Assembly: GCA_963854835.1 (NCBI GenBank)
Contig: OY978526.1
Span: 72,760,418 to 72,824,417 of the forward strand
Direction of reading: 5' to 3'
Origin: Megamerina dolium
Taxonomy: Eukaryota; Arthropoda; Insecta; Diptera; Megamerinidae
DNA: 64,000 bases
In this document: positions 11,814-23,585 of the stretch, one piece after another
Position numbering within the stretch: position 1 is the first letter of the stretch
How the letters are laid out: every line of letters begins with the position of its first letter
The notes under the pieces: generated by a model
What the model was told of the DNA's origin: nothing
The model's database searches: none
The model's input: only the letters and a program-made list of their open reading frames with translations
Translations under genes and position numbers: made by a program

Positions 11814-14800
11814 AGGCTATAAGAGTACAAGCACTATGAAACCTGCCGAACTTTCAAAGAGGTGGTTACTGAACAAATGAGCGACGATATCCATATCTAA
11901 TTCCATATTGGAAGATCTGAAAATGAAAGTGCGTTAGTCGGAAGATTTCCGCAAAATTCGAGTCGCGTTCGCTAACATTGAAACAAAACCACTTCAAAGG
12001 CATGTTTGGATATGTTAAGTATGTGCAATACAAGGGATTTTCTGCACGGCTAAAAACTAGTGATAAACTTGTATCCACCAGAATTGAAACAAAAAACAAA
12101 GGAGTGGGTGAAAACCGGTCAAAGCAAGCCTAGGGTAAGTTTTGGCGTAATTTTTCTTTTTTTGAGTCATATTTTTAAATTAACTTTTAAAACAGTCCAA
12201 TATTATGCATTAATAATTGACCGTTTAAAGATAGAAATGTAAAACAAAATCAATATTTGGTGAAAAAAACCGTTTTTGCAAGACAATGTACCTACTCCCA
12301 ACAAACTAAGCAAAAAGGTCACATTTGGTGAAAAAAAAATTTTTTTCAAGACAATGCCTGAGCTCAAAAGTCATTAGATTGGAAAAAGCTACATATGAAA
12401 TTGTTTGGTTTAGTATTGCCTTAGTATTGGATCCTCATCCATCGTTTTCATCGGACTTAGTTTCCAGCGATTCCTAATATGATTCCAAATTGGAAAATAT
12501 AATTTCAAGCAATCGCATATTTTAAGGGAATGAATAACATAAATCACATTTTCTATAACCATAGCAAAATTACAATAACGCTGGATTAAGTCTTTGGATT
12601 TTTCCATAAAAAGTGAATTTTATTTATTTGTTTACATCTTTTTTATAATATTCCTACATCATTTCATTGTTTCCGAAATCATAATGTTAAAATACATCTT
12701 GCTTTCTACAAGAGAAATGCAAAGTCAAAATTATTTTACCTTGGAAAAGCTGTTTGCCGTAAGTGGGTTTTAATCAAAGTGATAATATTTAAATATAGAG
12801 TTCCGAAATCATGAATTTCGAGCATAAAAATTAAAACTTAACTCATGAAATGCGTTTTTAGTCGCATTATACCTCGGATTATTGTTTGGATGACTTCAAC
12901 ATAAACTATTTTAGATTCTTGCAATTAGAATTGAAAGAGTTCAATGTTGAGCATTTCGAGCTTAAAAATCGAACCTTTATTGGTTAACTGTGTTTCTTAG
13001 TTTCTTGTTTGGAATTGTTATTGCTAGTTATTATATTTTGTTCCTTTTCTTGTTTTTTGTTTGTTTTTCTTTCCTTTAAAGCTTTTCTTTTTAACGGCTA
13101 CTTCCTAAATCCGGACATAATATTATATTTTCTCCAGATTGGATTGTATTGAATTCTGAATTCAGAATTCTGAATAAACAGTCGATAAGGCTGCCCACAC
13201 TAAAACGTTTGGCTCGAATTGGGCTTTCGAATTCGACGCCATTCGGAGTTTTCTAATTATTATCCGTATGTATTTTTCATTCCATTATTCCACGAATAAG
13301 TGAAATATTTCACTTTGTCGCGAAAATAAGTTCCGCAAATAATTGTACACCTTTTTGAAAATACTTCAAATTGTTTTGGTCTTTATCATGTAACAGCTAA
13401 TCGATTTTGAGAATTAATACAAATTTTCAATAAATTTTTGGAAACTGATTTTTTTTTTTTAACTTTCAAATGATCTTCCTTTTAAACACAGAGTGTAGTT
13501 GTAATTTGATTTAAAAAGTATGAAAGGATTGTTAAATTTGCTTGAACTTTTAAATTTGTATAACGGAAGATCTTTTCGAAATATTTTTTTATATCATCAT
13601 TAACATTTTGTTCCAATAAGTGGTTTTATTTTGAAGACATTCGCGAAAGAGTATTAGTCAAAATTTTACAAAGTCATTTTTAATGCTAGAAATTATTGAC
13701 AAGAAAAGGGATAGAGGATCCTAATTGGTTTTCGGTCCAAAGTTTAATAAGAAAATTTATTTAGAATTATCCGTAGTTTCCTTTTTGGTTTTTTTTTTTT
13801 TTTTTGCTATACGGTGGTCAAACAAATTTAGTCACTCCTTTTATAATAAAAAAAAATTATTTTTTTTATGATAAAAATGAAATAAAAGAATATTTTTTTC
13901 AAAACTTAATACGTGAAATTAATATAGATAGAAACTCTTTTGGAGAAATAAAAAATTAAGGTTGGTTACTGTGGACATTCACTGTACTTAGAGTATTTTT
14001 TCTATTCGAATAAAGAAGAGCGACGCCATTTTGTTGTGCAAGCACTAAGCACAACAGAAGCAAACAACAATGAATGCTTGAATAAGAAATATATTTGTAT
14101 ACATACTCGTAGCAGGAGAAAAGAAACATCAGAGATGATTGACGATGATAAAGACAAACAGAGAAAAAAAAAACCACAAAAAGCACATGAAACTATGCAC
14201 ACGAGTGATATATGTGTGCGTGTGTACGTGTGCGTTTTGTGACAGTTTTAATTTATAGAATTTTTGAAATGTCGCGACAACGTAACGTACGTAAGTAATG
14301 CTACTATACTCGTACATACGTATCCATAGCATGTTACTGCGCAATGATGGTGTTGTGATATATTGTGAATTTATTTATTGAACAAAATGAAATACTATGT
14401 AAGTACATATATTAATTCCAATGAACAGCTTTTATGGAAGTTAGTATTTAACTAATATATTTCATGGTTCTTAATAGCTTCTGCATGTTTTGATAAGTTT
14501 TGCTTTTAGTTGTACATAAAAGCATGGATGTTCTATGTTATACCAAAAAGCATAATACCATGCGTTCATGGAAATCACAAAATTGTTCAATGTCAATTAC
14601 ATGAAACCTTCTAATTTTACGAGAGCAATAAACTTTGAAACTTGATTTCACAACATTTTTACACATTCATGTTTCTGGCATAAGGGGGATGATATGTGCC
14701 ATTTCGTTCGACCGCCTTCTGGCTTTTTTTCTGGTGGAAACATTCCATCGCCATAAAATCTTCAAATCCAAGATGCGTAGGCGCAGTAATTTTGCCAATT

Positions 14801-14940
14801 GAATACCAAGAATTGATCAATTGTTGTGTAAACGGTAATATTTAACGTTTAAATAATTAATTATTCGAGAATTATTCCCATAAACATTACTTATAATTCA
14901 AAAAGTCTCCGAAATTTTTTCACAAATTTTTTAACAATAA
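11814..14940. other. intergenic DNA, no supported gene
   Basis: AT-rich with poly-T tracts (for example near 13790). Small frames here have biased composition and no motifs. Confidence 0.5.
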
Positions 14941-15059
14941 CTTTCTTTCAATTTTAATCAATTTTAATTTCAATTTGAATCAAGTCATAAATATTGGGCG
15001 CATCCATTTCATCTTGATTGCGATTTGACAGTTGACATTTATGCTTCATTGTCACGTAA

Positions 15060-15740
15060 AAAGTCTTTGGCATCAATTGTTTACAATCATGGAATGGAGC
15101 TACATCGAAAATCGTGAGAACCCCGAAAGCGATCAAAGCCATGAAGAAACGAATCGATCGAAAACCGCTGCGAAAACAGAAAATCTTGTCGGGGGAAATA
15201 CAAATTTCTCAAAAATCCTTGTCCATGAAGATTTGGGACTCATGCGAATGACCCATGCGAAAATCGAAATGGTTACGCAGCCGGTACGCTCACAGACAAA
15301 TTCTGTTTACTGACGAGAAAATCTTCACCGTAAAAGAATCGTTCAATAAACAGAACGATCGTGCGTATACTCGGTCATCAAGGTAAGCATCCCAACTCAT
15401 CCCGAGGATCCAAAGAGGCCGCCATCCCGCGTCTGTAATGGCATGGTGGGGAGTGAGCTACGATGGCGTTACCGAGCTCCATTTTTGCGAGAAAGGAGTG
15501 AAAACATCGGCCAAAGTACATCAATCGACCGTCTTAGTATCCATTGTGAAGCCTCTCAACCAGGTTCGGGACTTCATATCAACGAATGATTGGCAAGCTG
15601 GTAGTTCAGACCTCAACCCGTTGAATTACAAGTTGTGGTCCGTATTAGAGGGCATAGCTTGATCTACTTGGCACCCAAATATTGAGCCGTTGCAGCGAGC
15701 CCTTGTCGCGATCGATGAGATCGTCTCAAGTCATGAATGA
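15060..15740 (+). pseudogene. mariner-like transposase relic
   Basis: The reading frame shifts but is recognisable: ILFTDEKIFTVKESFNKQND (first catalytic Asp in FTDE, about 15297-15356), then MAWWGVSYDGVTELHFCEKG at 15438, VLVSIVKPLN, and SSDLNPLNYKLWSVLEGIA ending at a stop near 15661. These are the conserved blocks of a mariner-type DDxD transposase. Stops and frameshifts separate the blocks, so it is dead. No terminal inverted repeats were identified. Confidence 0.75.
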
Positions 15741-15937
15741 AGGCAAATGAAAGTCATTTCGAATAAGTCGTTCTAAGATTTGAAGCCGTTGAATAACCCA
15801 ATAAAAATTAAAAAAAAAAAAGTTTTTAAAAGTATTAATTCGTTTTGATTTGGGGCCGATTTTTCTGTGTACCAATATCTCTGACTTGGCTAGGTATGAT
15901 TTTATGCCATTTTTCAAGTAGCCTCATAGTGTCATGG

Positions 15938-16262
15938 GGGTGCCGTAGCTCAGTGGTTAGTGTGTTCGCCTTCTGATCTGTAGGTCGTGGTACAATCGAT
16001 ATCGAAAAGATTTTTCTTTCGAACGGTACCCACCTGTCGGCAAGCAATTGGCAATTCTTCCGACAGTAACAACTTGCCATGAAAAAGCTTCTAAAAGAAC
16101 TCTGTGACAAAGCTCAGAAAAAGTGATGTCACAAGTGTTCTGCCGTTCGGTACCGGCTAATATAAGTATGTCCCTTCTAATACTGTCCAAAATTTAACAC
16201 GCACAACAATACTGGTAGAGTAGCTCGGCCAAAGGACATTTTGGGGCCTGTAAGTGTCACAT
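15938..16262 (+). mobile_element. tRNA-derived SINE, best-preserved copy
   Basis: Starts with a tRNA-like head (GCCGTAGCTCAGTGGTTAG as A-box, GGTCGTGGTACAATCG as a worn B-box). A body of about 260 bp follows: TCGAACGGTACCCACCTGTC, GGCAAGCAATTGGCAATTC, CTGTGACAAAGCTCAGAAAA, CCCTTCTAATACTGTCCAAA, ACGCACAACAATACTGG and GGGCCTGTAAGTGTC. The internal A and B boxes imply RNA polymerase III transcription. At least seven related copies lie in this window. Confidence 0.82.
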
Positions 16263-16439
16263 TTTGATTAATTTTTTTTTCGTGAACGGCTCTTCATTCA
16301 GCCCAAATTTCTTACATTCTTGCCATTTCTTCAACCTGGAGAATGATTTGGGTGCATTATTTAACCGCAATTAGTAAATTCATGAAATTGCTACTGCGAG
16401 CTTGTGCTTAGGTAAAGAGAATTACGTTCATTTTTGCTT

Positions 16440-16870
16440 TAAATCGGCCTCGAGTCGATCTCTGCATAATATGCGAAGCTGATCATTTTACTCATTTCAA
16501 GGTAAAAGCAGAAAATCGGTCGAAAAGTCCGCCGTTACGACTGTTCCTTGGTCTGTGATGTGTTGTAATGGATTCATATTTCGTCCACGATTACGAAACC
16601 TCGCAGACTGGATTGCGTTTCAACATCGCCAAACACTATTTTGAAGTTGTCAAATGATTCCATTTGTTCCAAATTGTAAGCCAACACAGCAGCCATCTTG
16701 TGGATAGTTTTTCCATATCCAAATATTCATGTAAAATGTGATATAGCTGGTGATTGTTGTTTTGCGCAAAAAATAATGCTTGATGTTCGAACACAAAATT
16801 CACTTGTCGTCATTTTTGTCAATTTATGTGGATTCCATCGCTGTTAAACAAAATAACAAATGACACAGTT
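16440..16870 (-). pseudogene. second mariner transposase relic
   Basis: On the minus strand the sequence reads ILHEYLDMEKLSTRW, then CLAMLKRNP, and after a frame change SWTKYESITTHH. These correspond to the mariner blocks LHEHL.M.K...RW, FKRNP and DETWIHHYTP of mos1-like transposases. The catalytic DE of DETW is lost. Stops occur throughout. Confidence 0.65.
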
Positions 16871-18920
16871 TGCTTAAAATTTGACAGTAGTATATTGACA
16901 GGTTGAAATTGACAGATGCAGTGTTGCATTTAAAATTACGAGGCGGGAGATTCAAAAAGGCAATGACTTATCTAGCTGCCCTCGTAGAAGAGCATTTTCT
17001 TATATGCATTCTATGTGTGCATAGAAAATATCTAAAAGTATGTTATATTTACATTTTATAAGTAACTACATTGAGAATAGTTTCTTATCAGTACCACTAG
17101 GCGGTCATAAATAATTATATCTAGGTGAAAACTTAATATACTTGTATTTAACTATACAATAGATATTAAAGGTCGCTGTACAGGAGGGGAATTTCCTCAA
17201 CAAAATACCATAATACAAATTAATTACGAAAATGTTTATTCATTTAATATTATTCAAGCAAATTTGTAATGTAGTTCTCGGAGCTTTCGAAATTCTTTGA
17301 AAGGGTTTATTTTTTCTGTATACTTTGTAAATCAAAATATATTCTTGAATCGAATTTTAGTATTATAAAAATGCACCTTTTTTCATCAAGTATCATTCAT
17401 CAAACATATGAATATTAAAAATGGAAATTTTTGTATACACCTACCCGCACATACTCACAACACGTCACAAAATACATATATGAATTTTACATAAAAAAAA
17501 CATATAATTCTTTACTACTATTCGTTGTAGTCATGTAGGTACTACGTAGTCAATAAAAAGCGCGAATAAAAATGCTTATCTTATCGCTGGAAATTGTTGC
17601 TTTTGTAAATATTTTTTTAATAAACATACCTAATATATAAACACCACCAACAGCATATATGTACATATGTATGTACCTTATAATAATAATATTTCTAGCA
17701 ATAAGCATAAAAACGTTCACAAAATACGAGTACACATACACATTTACCATCAATATTTATGTCTGCAAAATGCAGAAATGATTAAAGTATCATTGTATCA
17801 ATATGAAATTCTATTGCGAGTTCTACTTTTGTAATGAAGTACTAACTATTATATCAAATGAAGTCACATCATACAAATATACAAAATCATCAGTATGTCT
17901 TTGAGTAGTTGTGTACTCTATAATATTTACGCATATGTAATAAAAATTTCACACAAATGTCATAAAAATGTGTAATAATCGGTCTAATGTCTAATCATTT
18001 TACGTAATACCTGTAAGTATGTATTAATTACGTGATAAAACGAAAAACAAAAAACAAACAAAAAAAGAAAGAACATAATAAAATTTTGTACGGTAATTTA
18101 TTTTATAATAATATTAAATACCCTGTTGTGATATTGTGTATTATAGTTTTCAGGTATTTAGCAAATGCACAAACCATTCGATTTTATTTCCATATATCAG
18201 AAAGAGATGTTACCAGAGAACTTATATGGATGAAAAGAATTATTTTCCAGGCCATACCATTTTGAAAATTCCTATCAGTAGTCGAGCTCAGTATACAAAT
18301 AGCTTTCACTCACCACTGAAAGCATTCAGAGCATAATGTGCTTAACGCCACATATGAGTGAGTGTTTTCAATACGAATGATATGCATTGAAACTGATTGT
18401 TGCTCTCACTTTCATATTGAAATAGAAAATGTGATTTAAGTATTCCTCTGATATGTAGCTATGTGCTAGATTTTTCATTCATAAATTCACTCAATCGGCA
18501 ACACAGCACTTGCGATTGAATTTTTTGGCATTTTTTCGAGATTTTGTCAATTTTGTGCCACCCAGCAGACACCAAAATCAAAAGAACACTTATCTACGCC
18601 TGCGTAATTGTTGTTCGGTTTGCTCTGGTTTCTTGAAGGAAGAGAAAGACTCATCAAATTTCTGATTTTCTAATCTGCCTTCCCCATACAAAACAAATTT
18701 ACACACGCGTAATAATGGGGGTCGAATTTGTATGGCGAAAAAAAGACGCCAAATCGTATAGCGAAAATTGAATCTACTCTGATTCCAGGTATATTTTCCC
18801 AACATACCATAGGTCAAAAATCAATTTCGTGAAGCGCGTGAAGACTTCAACAAATAAATATTGATACAAAACATTTTGAAACATTATTTTTGAATTTTTA
18901 AAATTATTTATTTTGAATTA
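16870..18920. other. AT-rich intergenic DNA
   Basis: No gene seen. Short frames only. About 18700-18830 could be the eroded upstream half of the Tc1 relic that follows, but I cannot show it. Confidence 0.5.
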
Positions 18921-18925
18921 GGCTG

Positions 18926-19258
18926 TGGTTCCATCATGGTGTGGGTCTGTATAATGACGAAAGGCGTCGAAAATATTTACAGAATTGTCGGAAATATGAC
19001 GGCGTAGTCGTATATTGACATTTTGAGATCCGAGCTAGTTGGTTCTGTGGAAAAGTTAGAGGTAGTTGCTTCGGACATTGTCTTCCAGTAGGACAATGAT
19101 CCGAAGCACACCGCGACTATGCAGTGGCTTTCAGAGCATAATTTTGTTGTCCTGGATTGGCCCCCGCAATACCCTGATAGAACCCGTAACCAGACAAAAT
19201 TTAGTAGACAGCTTACCTAGGAGTATTCAGGAGGTTTTGAAAGTAAAAGGTGGATAAA
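18926..19258 (+). pseudogene. Tc1-like transposase relic
   Basis: One frame reads GSIMVWVCIMTKGVENIYRI, SYIDILRSEL, [15 protein letters not shown], and WPPQYPD. These are the C-terminal blocks of Tc1-family DD34E transposases, where the second catalytic Asp falls in DNDPKHT. Three in-frame stops and loss of the PIENLW block show it is inactive. Confidence 0.78.
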
Positions 19259-19639
19259 ATAAATATTAAACTACTCATCAATCCTGCCCGGATTTGTGAA
19301 ATGTGATAACTTAATTTTAAGTCAAAGAAAAAAGAAAAAAATGAATAAATAAATAAAAGAGACTAAAAGCAACAACTAGAAAACCGTTATATCCTCAGTT
19401 ACTTAAGGTTATAAGCATTAAAACAACAAATCAAGCTTCTCAATTTTGCTGCGCATTCTTCTATACAAGAAGCTTAAATTGGCTTGCCCTTATATCGTGA
19501 TCGGTTTTATGTGCCACAACAAATTTCTAAGTGGAGATGTTTATTGTATGAAATAGTATTTAATGGTACAATGGGAAATGGAAATTCAATTAATTTTTTT
19601 CTACGTATAGATTTTTACTATATTTCACTTCAAAATTAA

Positions 19640-20165
19640 TATATGACAGTTGGGCACATGATCTCATATTTTTTTTGTTTAAATAACCGATGGAAAATGG
19701 TAGAATTACAATCACTATTTCTTATAGCTCTCATACAAAATCGTTGCTGTGATAAGTTCAAAACTCTGAGAGACGCCTTATTTGGTATGCAATTTAATAT
19801 TTTAGCAATTCAAAATATATTAAAAAATAGAAGTACCACGCCCACTATTTCATATAGCCCCCATGCAAAATTATTGTTTAGATCGGCTTGATGACGTCGC
19901 TATATTTTGTTTAATGATGATTGTATGACTTCCATATTTATTTCATGAACGAATATTTTAGTGATTAATTATTTTATGAAAAATGGGTTTTAGGTTTAAT
20001 ATTTTATATATCTCTCATAGAAAATTTCTAGCTTCACTTGCTTAATTTGATTATCTACTATTACTAATATTCGAAAGTGAATTTAGTGCACTAGTGGCTA
20101 CTTCATTTTTTTTTTATATATTATATTTCCCATAAACACTCCACTTCTACAGGGAATACATAAGT
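19640..20165 (-). repeat. degenerate tandem array, about 150 bp period
   Basis: Units share, on the minus strand, ATGGGGGCTATATGAAATAG followed by TGGGCGTGGTA and AAAATATT. The anchor CTC/CCCAT-CAAAAT recurs near 19730, 19858, 20015 and 20130. It is the same family as the plus-strand array at 38.7-39.4 kb. Confidence 0.55.
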
Positions 20166-20169
20166 CGAA

Positions 20170-21110
20170 CTAGGCCGACTGTGAAATCAATTTGTTGTGA
20201 AATCGAGCTACGTTTAAATTAAAAAGGACAAGGTATAATAGTTTTTTGGAAATTTTATTTGTAAATTAAAATGGATTATACATACATACTATATATTAGA
20301 TATATAAAATAAATATAATTTACTTTTCAATGCATGCAAACAAATTTGAAAAATTAAAATGTCCATTCATTGACTAAACTTAAATTTAAACATATAGAAG
20401 AGTATGTATGAATATATGTACATATAGTACGTTAGTACAATATACATACATTTTTTTTTGTCTTTTTAATTAATTTATATTCTTTTTTTTTTTTCTTGGT
20501 ATAATAGCAAATATTTTTTTTTACTTAAATTACTTACATAAAATATATAATTATGAAATGAATCTCAAAACATTATAAACTATGGAATTGTTTTTAGTTT
20601 GTTTTCTGTTTTACATTATTGTACATAATTAATAATTTCAATATACATAAAAACGTAAAATAAAAACAAAAACCTTGCAAATAAGATACATTGACGATAT
20701 AAGAATATTGTAATAAAATTTAAATAATATTTCTTTATACATAAATCATGGATATATGAGTAGATAATATTTGCTAAATTGTAAAATCTTAAAACTAATT
20801 ATTGCTTCTTTGTATCACTTTTGTCTGACGAAAGGTCAAAAGGTGAAATAAATAAGAAAGCATTTTAAAAAATATATCCGTATGTAAAAACATGCAAAAC
20901 AACTTCATCGATAATAAATTCAAAGATTTTACTACAAACTATAAGAACAAAATCAAATGTACATAAAGTAGAGAAATTGATCTTTGGAGAATTGAGATTA
21001 TTTTGTTCCACTTTCAAACTATACATATGTATAAGAAATGTATATATGTGTAGATAAATAATTGTTCACCAATACGAAGAACCTATTTACATGATACGTT
21101 AATATATATA
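20170..21110. other. AT-rich srp 3' flank or distal 3' UTR
   Basis: Very AT-rich DNA with TTTATT and TTTAAT on the plus strand (AATAAA and ATTAAA on the srp strand, for example near 20250 and 20465) that could end the transcript. No gene seen. Confidence 0.4.
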
Positions 21111-22080
21111 ATGCGATATATATGTATTATATGTACAAGTGAACATTAGAGTGGCAAATTATGATTATGTTTTTTTATCTAAACAAAAAAAAAAAATTAA
21201 TTATTTAAGAACCACACTAATGTTGCAAATCAATTCATTTTTGACTTAAGCTCTTTGGTTTATATGTTAAAAAAAATAAAATAAATAAACCTAAATGAAT
21301 CAACACGCGCAAACCCACTTCAAAATGTAAACTTACTAGGCAATTCGTTCGATCGCAACATGTATCTGTATAGCAATATGTAGCTAGCAACATATCAGGC
21401 CATGCAATTGGACTTGCTAATATACAATAATTCAAAATGATAAGAATGCATTGAAATTGAATGATTGAAATTGAAATTGAATGTTTGATTGAAATTGAAT
21501 ATTTAAGACTATTTTGTCATCTGAAAGATAAATGTAACTTTTCAACTGAATAATATGAAAATAGTAATTTAAAATGGGGGAAATAAATTGTTTAGACAAA
21601 CAAATTAAAATGAAACAAAAAAAAAATATATATATATAATGCGATATATATGTATTATACGTACAAGTGAACATTAGAGTGGCAAATTGTGATTATTTTT
21701 TGTATATAAAAAATACATTAATTATTTAAGAACCACACTAATATTGCAAATAAATTCATTTTTGATTTAAGCTCTTTGGTTTATATGTTAAAAAAAAAAA
21801 AATAAACCTAAATGAATCAACATGCGAAAACTCCCTTCAAAATGTATGCTTAGTAGGCAATATACTCGATTGCAACATGCATCTTTATAGCAATATGTAG
21901 CTAGCAACATTTCAGGCCATGCCATTGGACTAGCTAATATACAATAATTGAAATTGAATATTTAACACTATTTTGTCATCTAAAAGGCAAATGTAAATTT
22001 TTCAGCTGATTAATATAAAAATAGTACATTAAAATGGGGGAAACAAATTGTTGAGACAAACAAATTAAAATGAAACAAAA
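21111..22080 (-). repeat. tandem duplication in the srp 3' flank
   Basis: Copy 1 spans 21111-21620 and copy 2 spans 21639-22080. They share long blocks, such as the one from ATGCGATATATATGTATTAT through GTGAACATTAGAGTGGCAAA and the block TAGCAATATGTAGCTAGCAAC, with scattered substitutions. Copy 1 carries about 68 extra bases, mainly an ATTGAAATTGAATG-type repeat. The pair begins within 100 bp of the srp stop codon, so it probably lies in the 3' UTR. TGTACATA on the minus strand of copy 1, which fits a Pumilio-type site, is TGTACGTA in copy 2. No confident poly(A) site was placed. Confidence 0.8.
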
Positions 22081-22176
22081 AAATAAATAAAAACAAAAAT
22101 AGAATTCAACACAAATTAAAAAAATAAAATAATCCAAAATTACATTAATATTATACACATTTCGTCATGTTGATTT

Positions 22177-23308
22177 TCATTCCAATTTAGGCACCACCAT
22201 CGATGATGTCGCCTCGTGCTCTAATTTGATACCGAACTTGTGTAAATGATCGAATTGAAAATGTTGCTGCTGATGTTGTAGTTGTTGCTGCAGTTGTTGT
22301 TGTTGTTGTTGTTGTTGTTGCTGTTGTTGTTGTCGATTTTGTTGCATATGCTGCTGAAGCAAATGTTGCTGCTGATGAAATGTTTCACAAGCATTACTAT
22401 CATCATCGTCATTGTGACGATCATCATCCAGTGATGAACTACGACTCAACGCAACATGTTGATGCAACAAATGATGTTGCTGTTCCTGTTGTATTTGTTC
22501 GATTTTCACCGATGTTGGCTCTTCCAGCGATATGAGTCCATTATATGTCACATATTCGGATGATAACGCGTCAGCAGTGGGTGGACTATGACTATGATGA
22601 TTATGTTGATGTTGATATGGATGATGACGATTATGATGAAGGTTATTACGTTGCTGATAGCCAAGTGTTGCTGCAGTTGTGTTACTGTTGCTGTTGTTGC
22701 TGCTGCCGTTGCTACTATTGCTGTTGCCACCACAATTACCAGCAATGCTATTCAAATGCATCTGCTGGTGGCCATGCTGTAATTGTTGATAATGCTGCTC
22801 CTGCTGGTGTGGTGAGTTCGTTATCACTGTTGCAGCTGATGTTGTGGTTATGTTGGATGATGTTGTTCTCGGTGGCGAGGATGACGGCATCAAGTGTATA
22901 AGCTGTTGTGCCGCCATCAATTGATGTGGCGGCGAGGATTCGTGCTGATGGTGATTGAGGTGCTGCTGTTGCTGCTGGAGATGATGTTGCTGATTGTGGT
23001 GAGTTTGGAGATATTTCTGCATAAACTTCAAATTGTTCATGTCATTGTTATTGTTTGGTATATTGTTGTTGTTGTTGTTATTGTTATTGTTATTATTTAC
23101 ACTACTACTATGATTATTGTTATTATTGTTGGTGGTAGTGGAGTTAATAGTATTGGTGATGGTGGTATTGGTAGTGGTTGTGGTGAAAATATTACTATTG
23201 TTATTATTGTTATTGTTATTTAAATGACCATTATGCGTTGGTGAAGCAGATGAGAACATAAGTGGTGAATTGGTATAATGCATTGGTGACATTTGATCGT
23301 ATTGTTGA

Positions 23309-23343
<35 letters not shown>

Positions 23344-23585
23344 ATGTTGTTCCTGCTTAATTGGTGAACAATTGCCGCCGCCCAGTATATGCTCATTGTG
23401 CAGCATTAGTGGCGAACCGGGCGTCACAGCATATAATGTTGATGGCATGGCTGTTGTAATTTGACCAGCGTGCGTTGGCGACGAATTACTCATTGTTGGT
23501 GAACTTGCAGCTGAATGCTGTTGTTGTGGTTGTTGTTGTTGTTGATGTTGATGACGCATGTTAGTGAGATTCTTTTTCAATTCTA
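22177..23585 (-). CDS. srp: srp exon 7: Gln/His/Asn-rich C-terminus and stop
   Basis: 468 codons and a TGA, entered through a split Val codon ([14 protein letters not shown]). It is dominated by Gln, His and Asn runs. The more complex islands are [15 protein letters not shown] and a closing [23 protein letters not shown]-type motifs IKQE (near residue 1329), VKIE (near 1613) and IKLE (near 1706) lie in these islands. The upstream intron is 195 nt and carries a (GA)n run at 23701-23722. The acceptor CATTAAAG lacks a clear pyrimidine tract but is the one that keeps the frame. The track of small frames on both strands over this exon is a repeat shadow. Confidence 0.85.

Noticed and set aside
22545..23223. 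Plus-strand frames opposite srp exon 7 (Cys-, Val- and Leu-rich proteins)
   Set aside because: They are translations of the complement of Gln/His/Asn codon runs; composition is repeat-driven and there are no splice or start signals.
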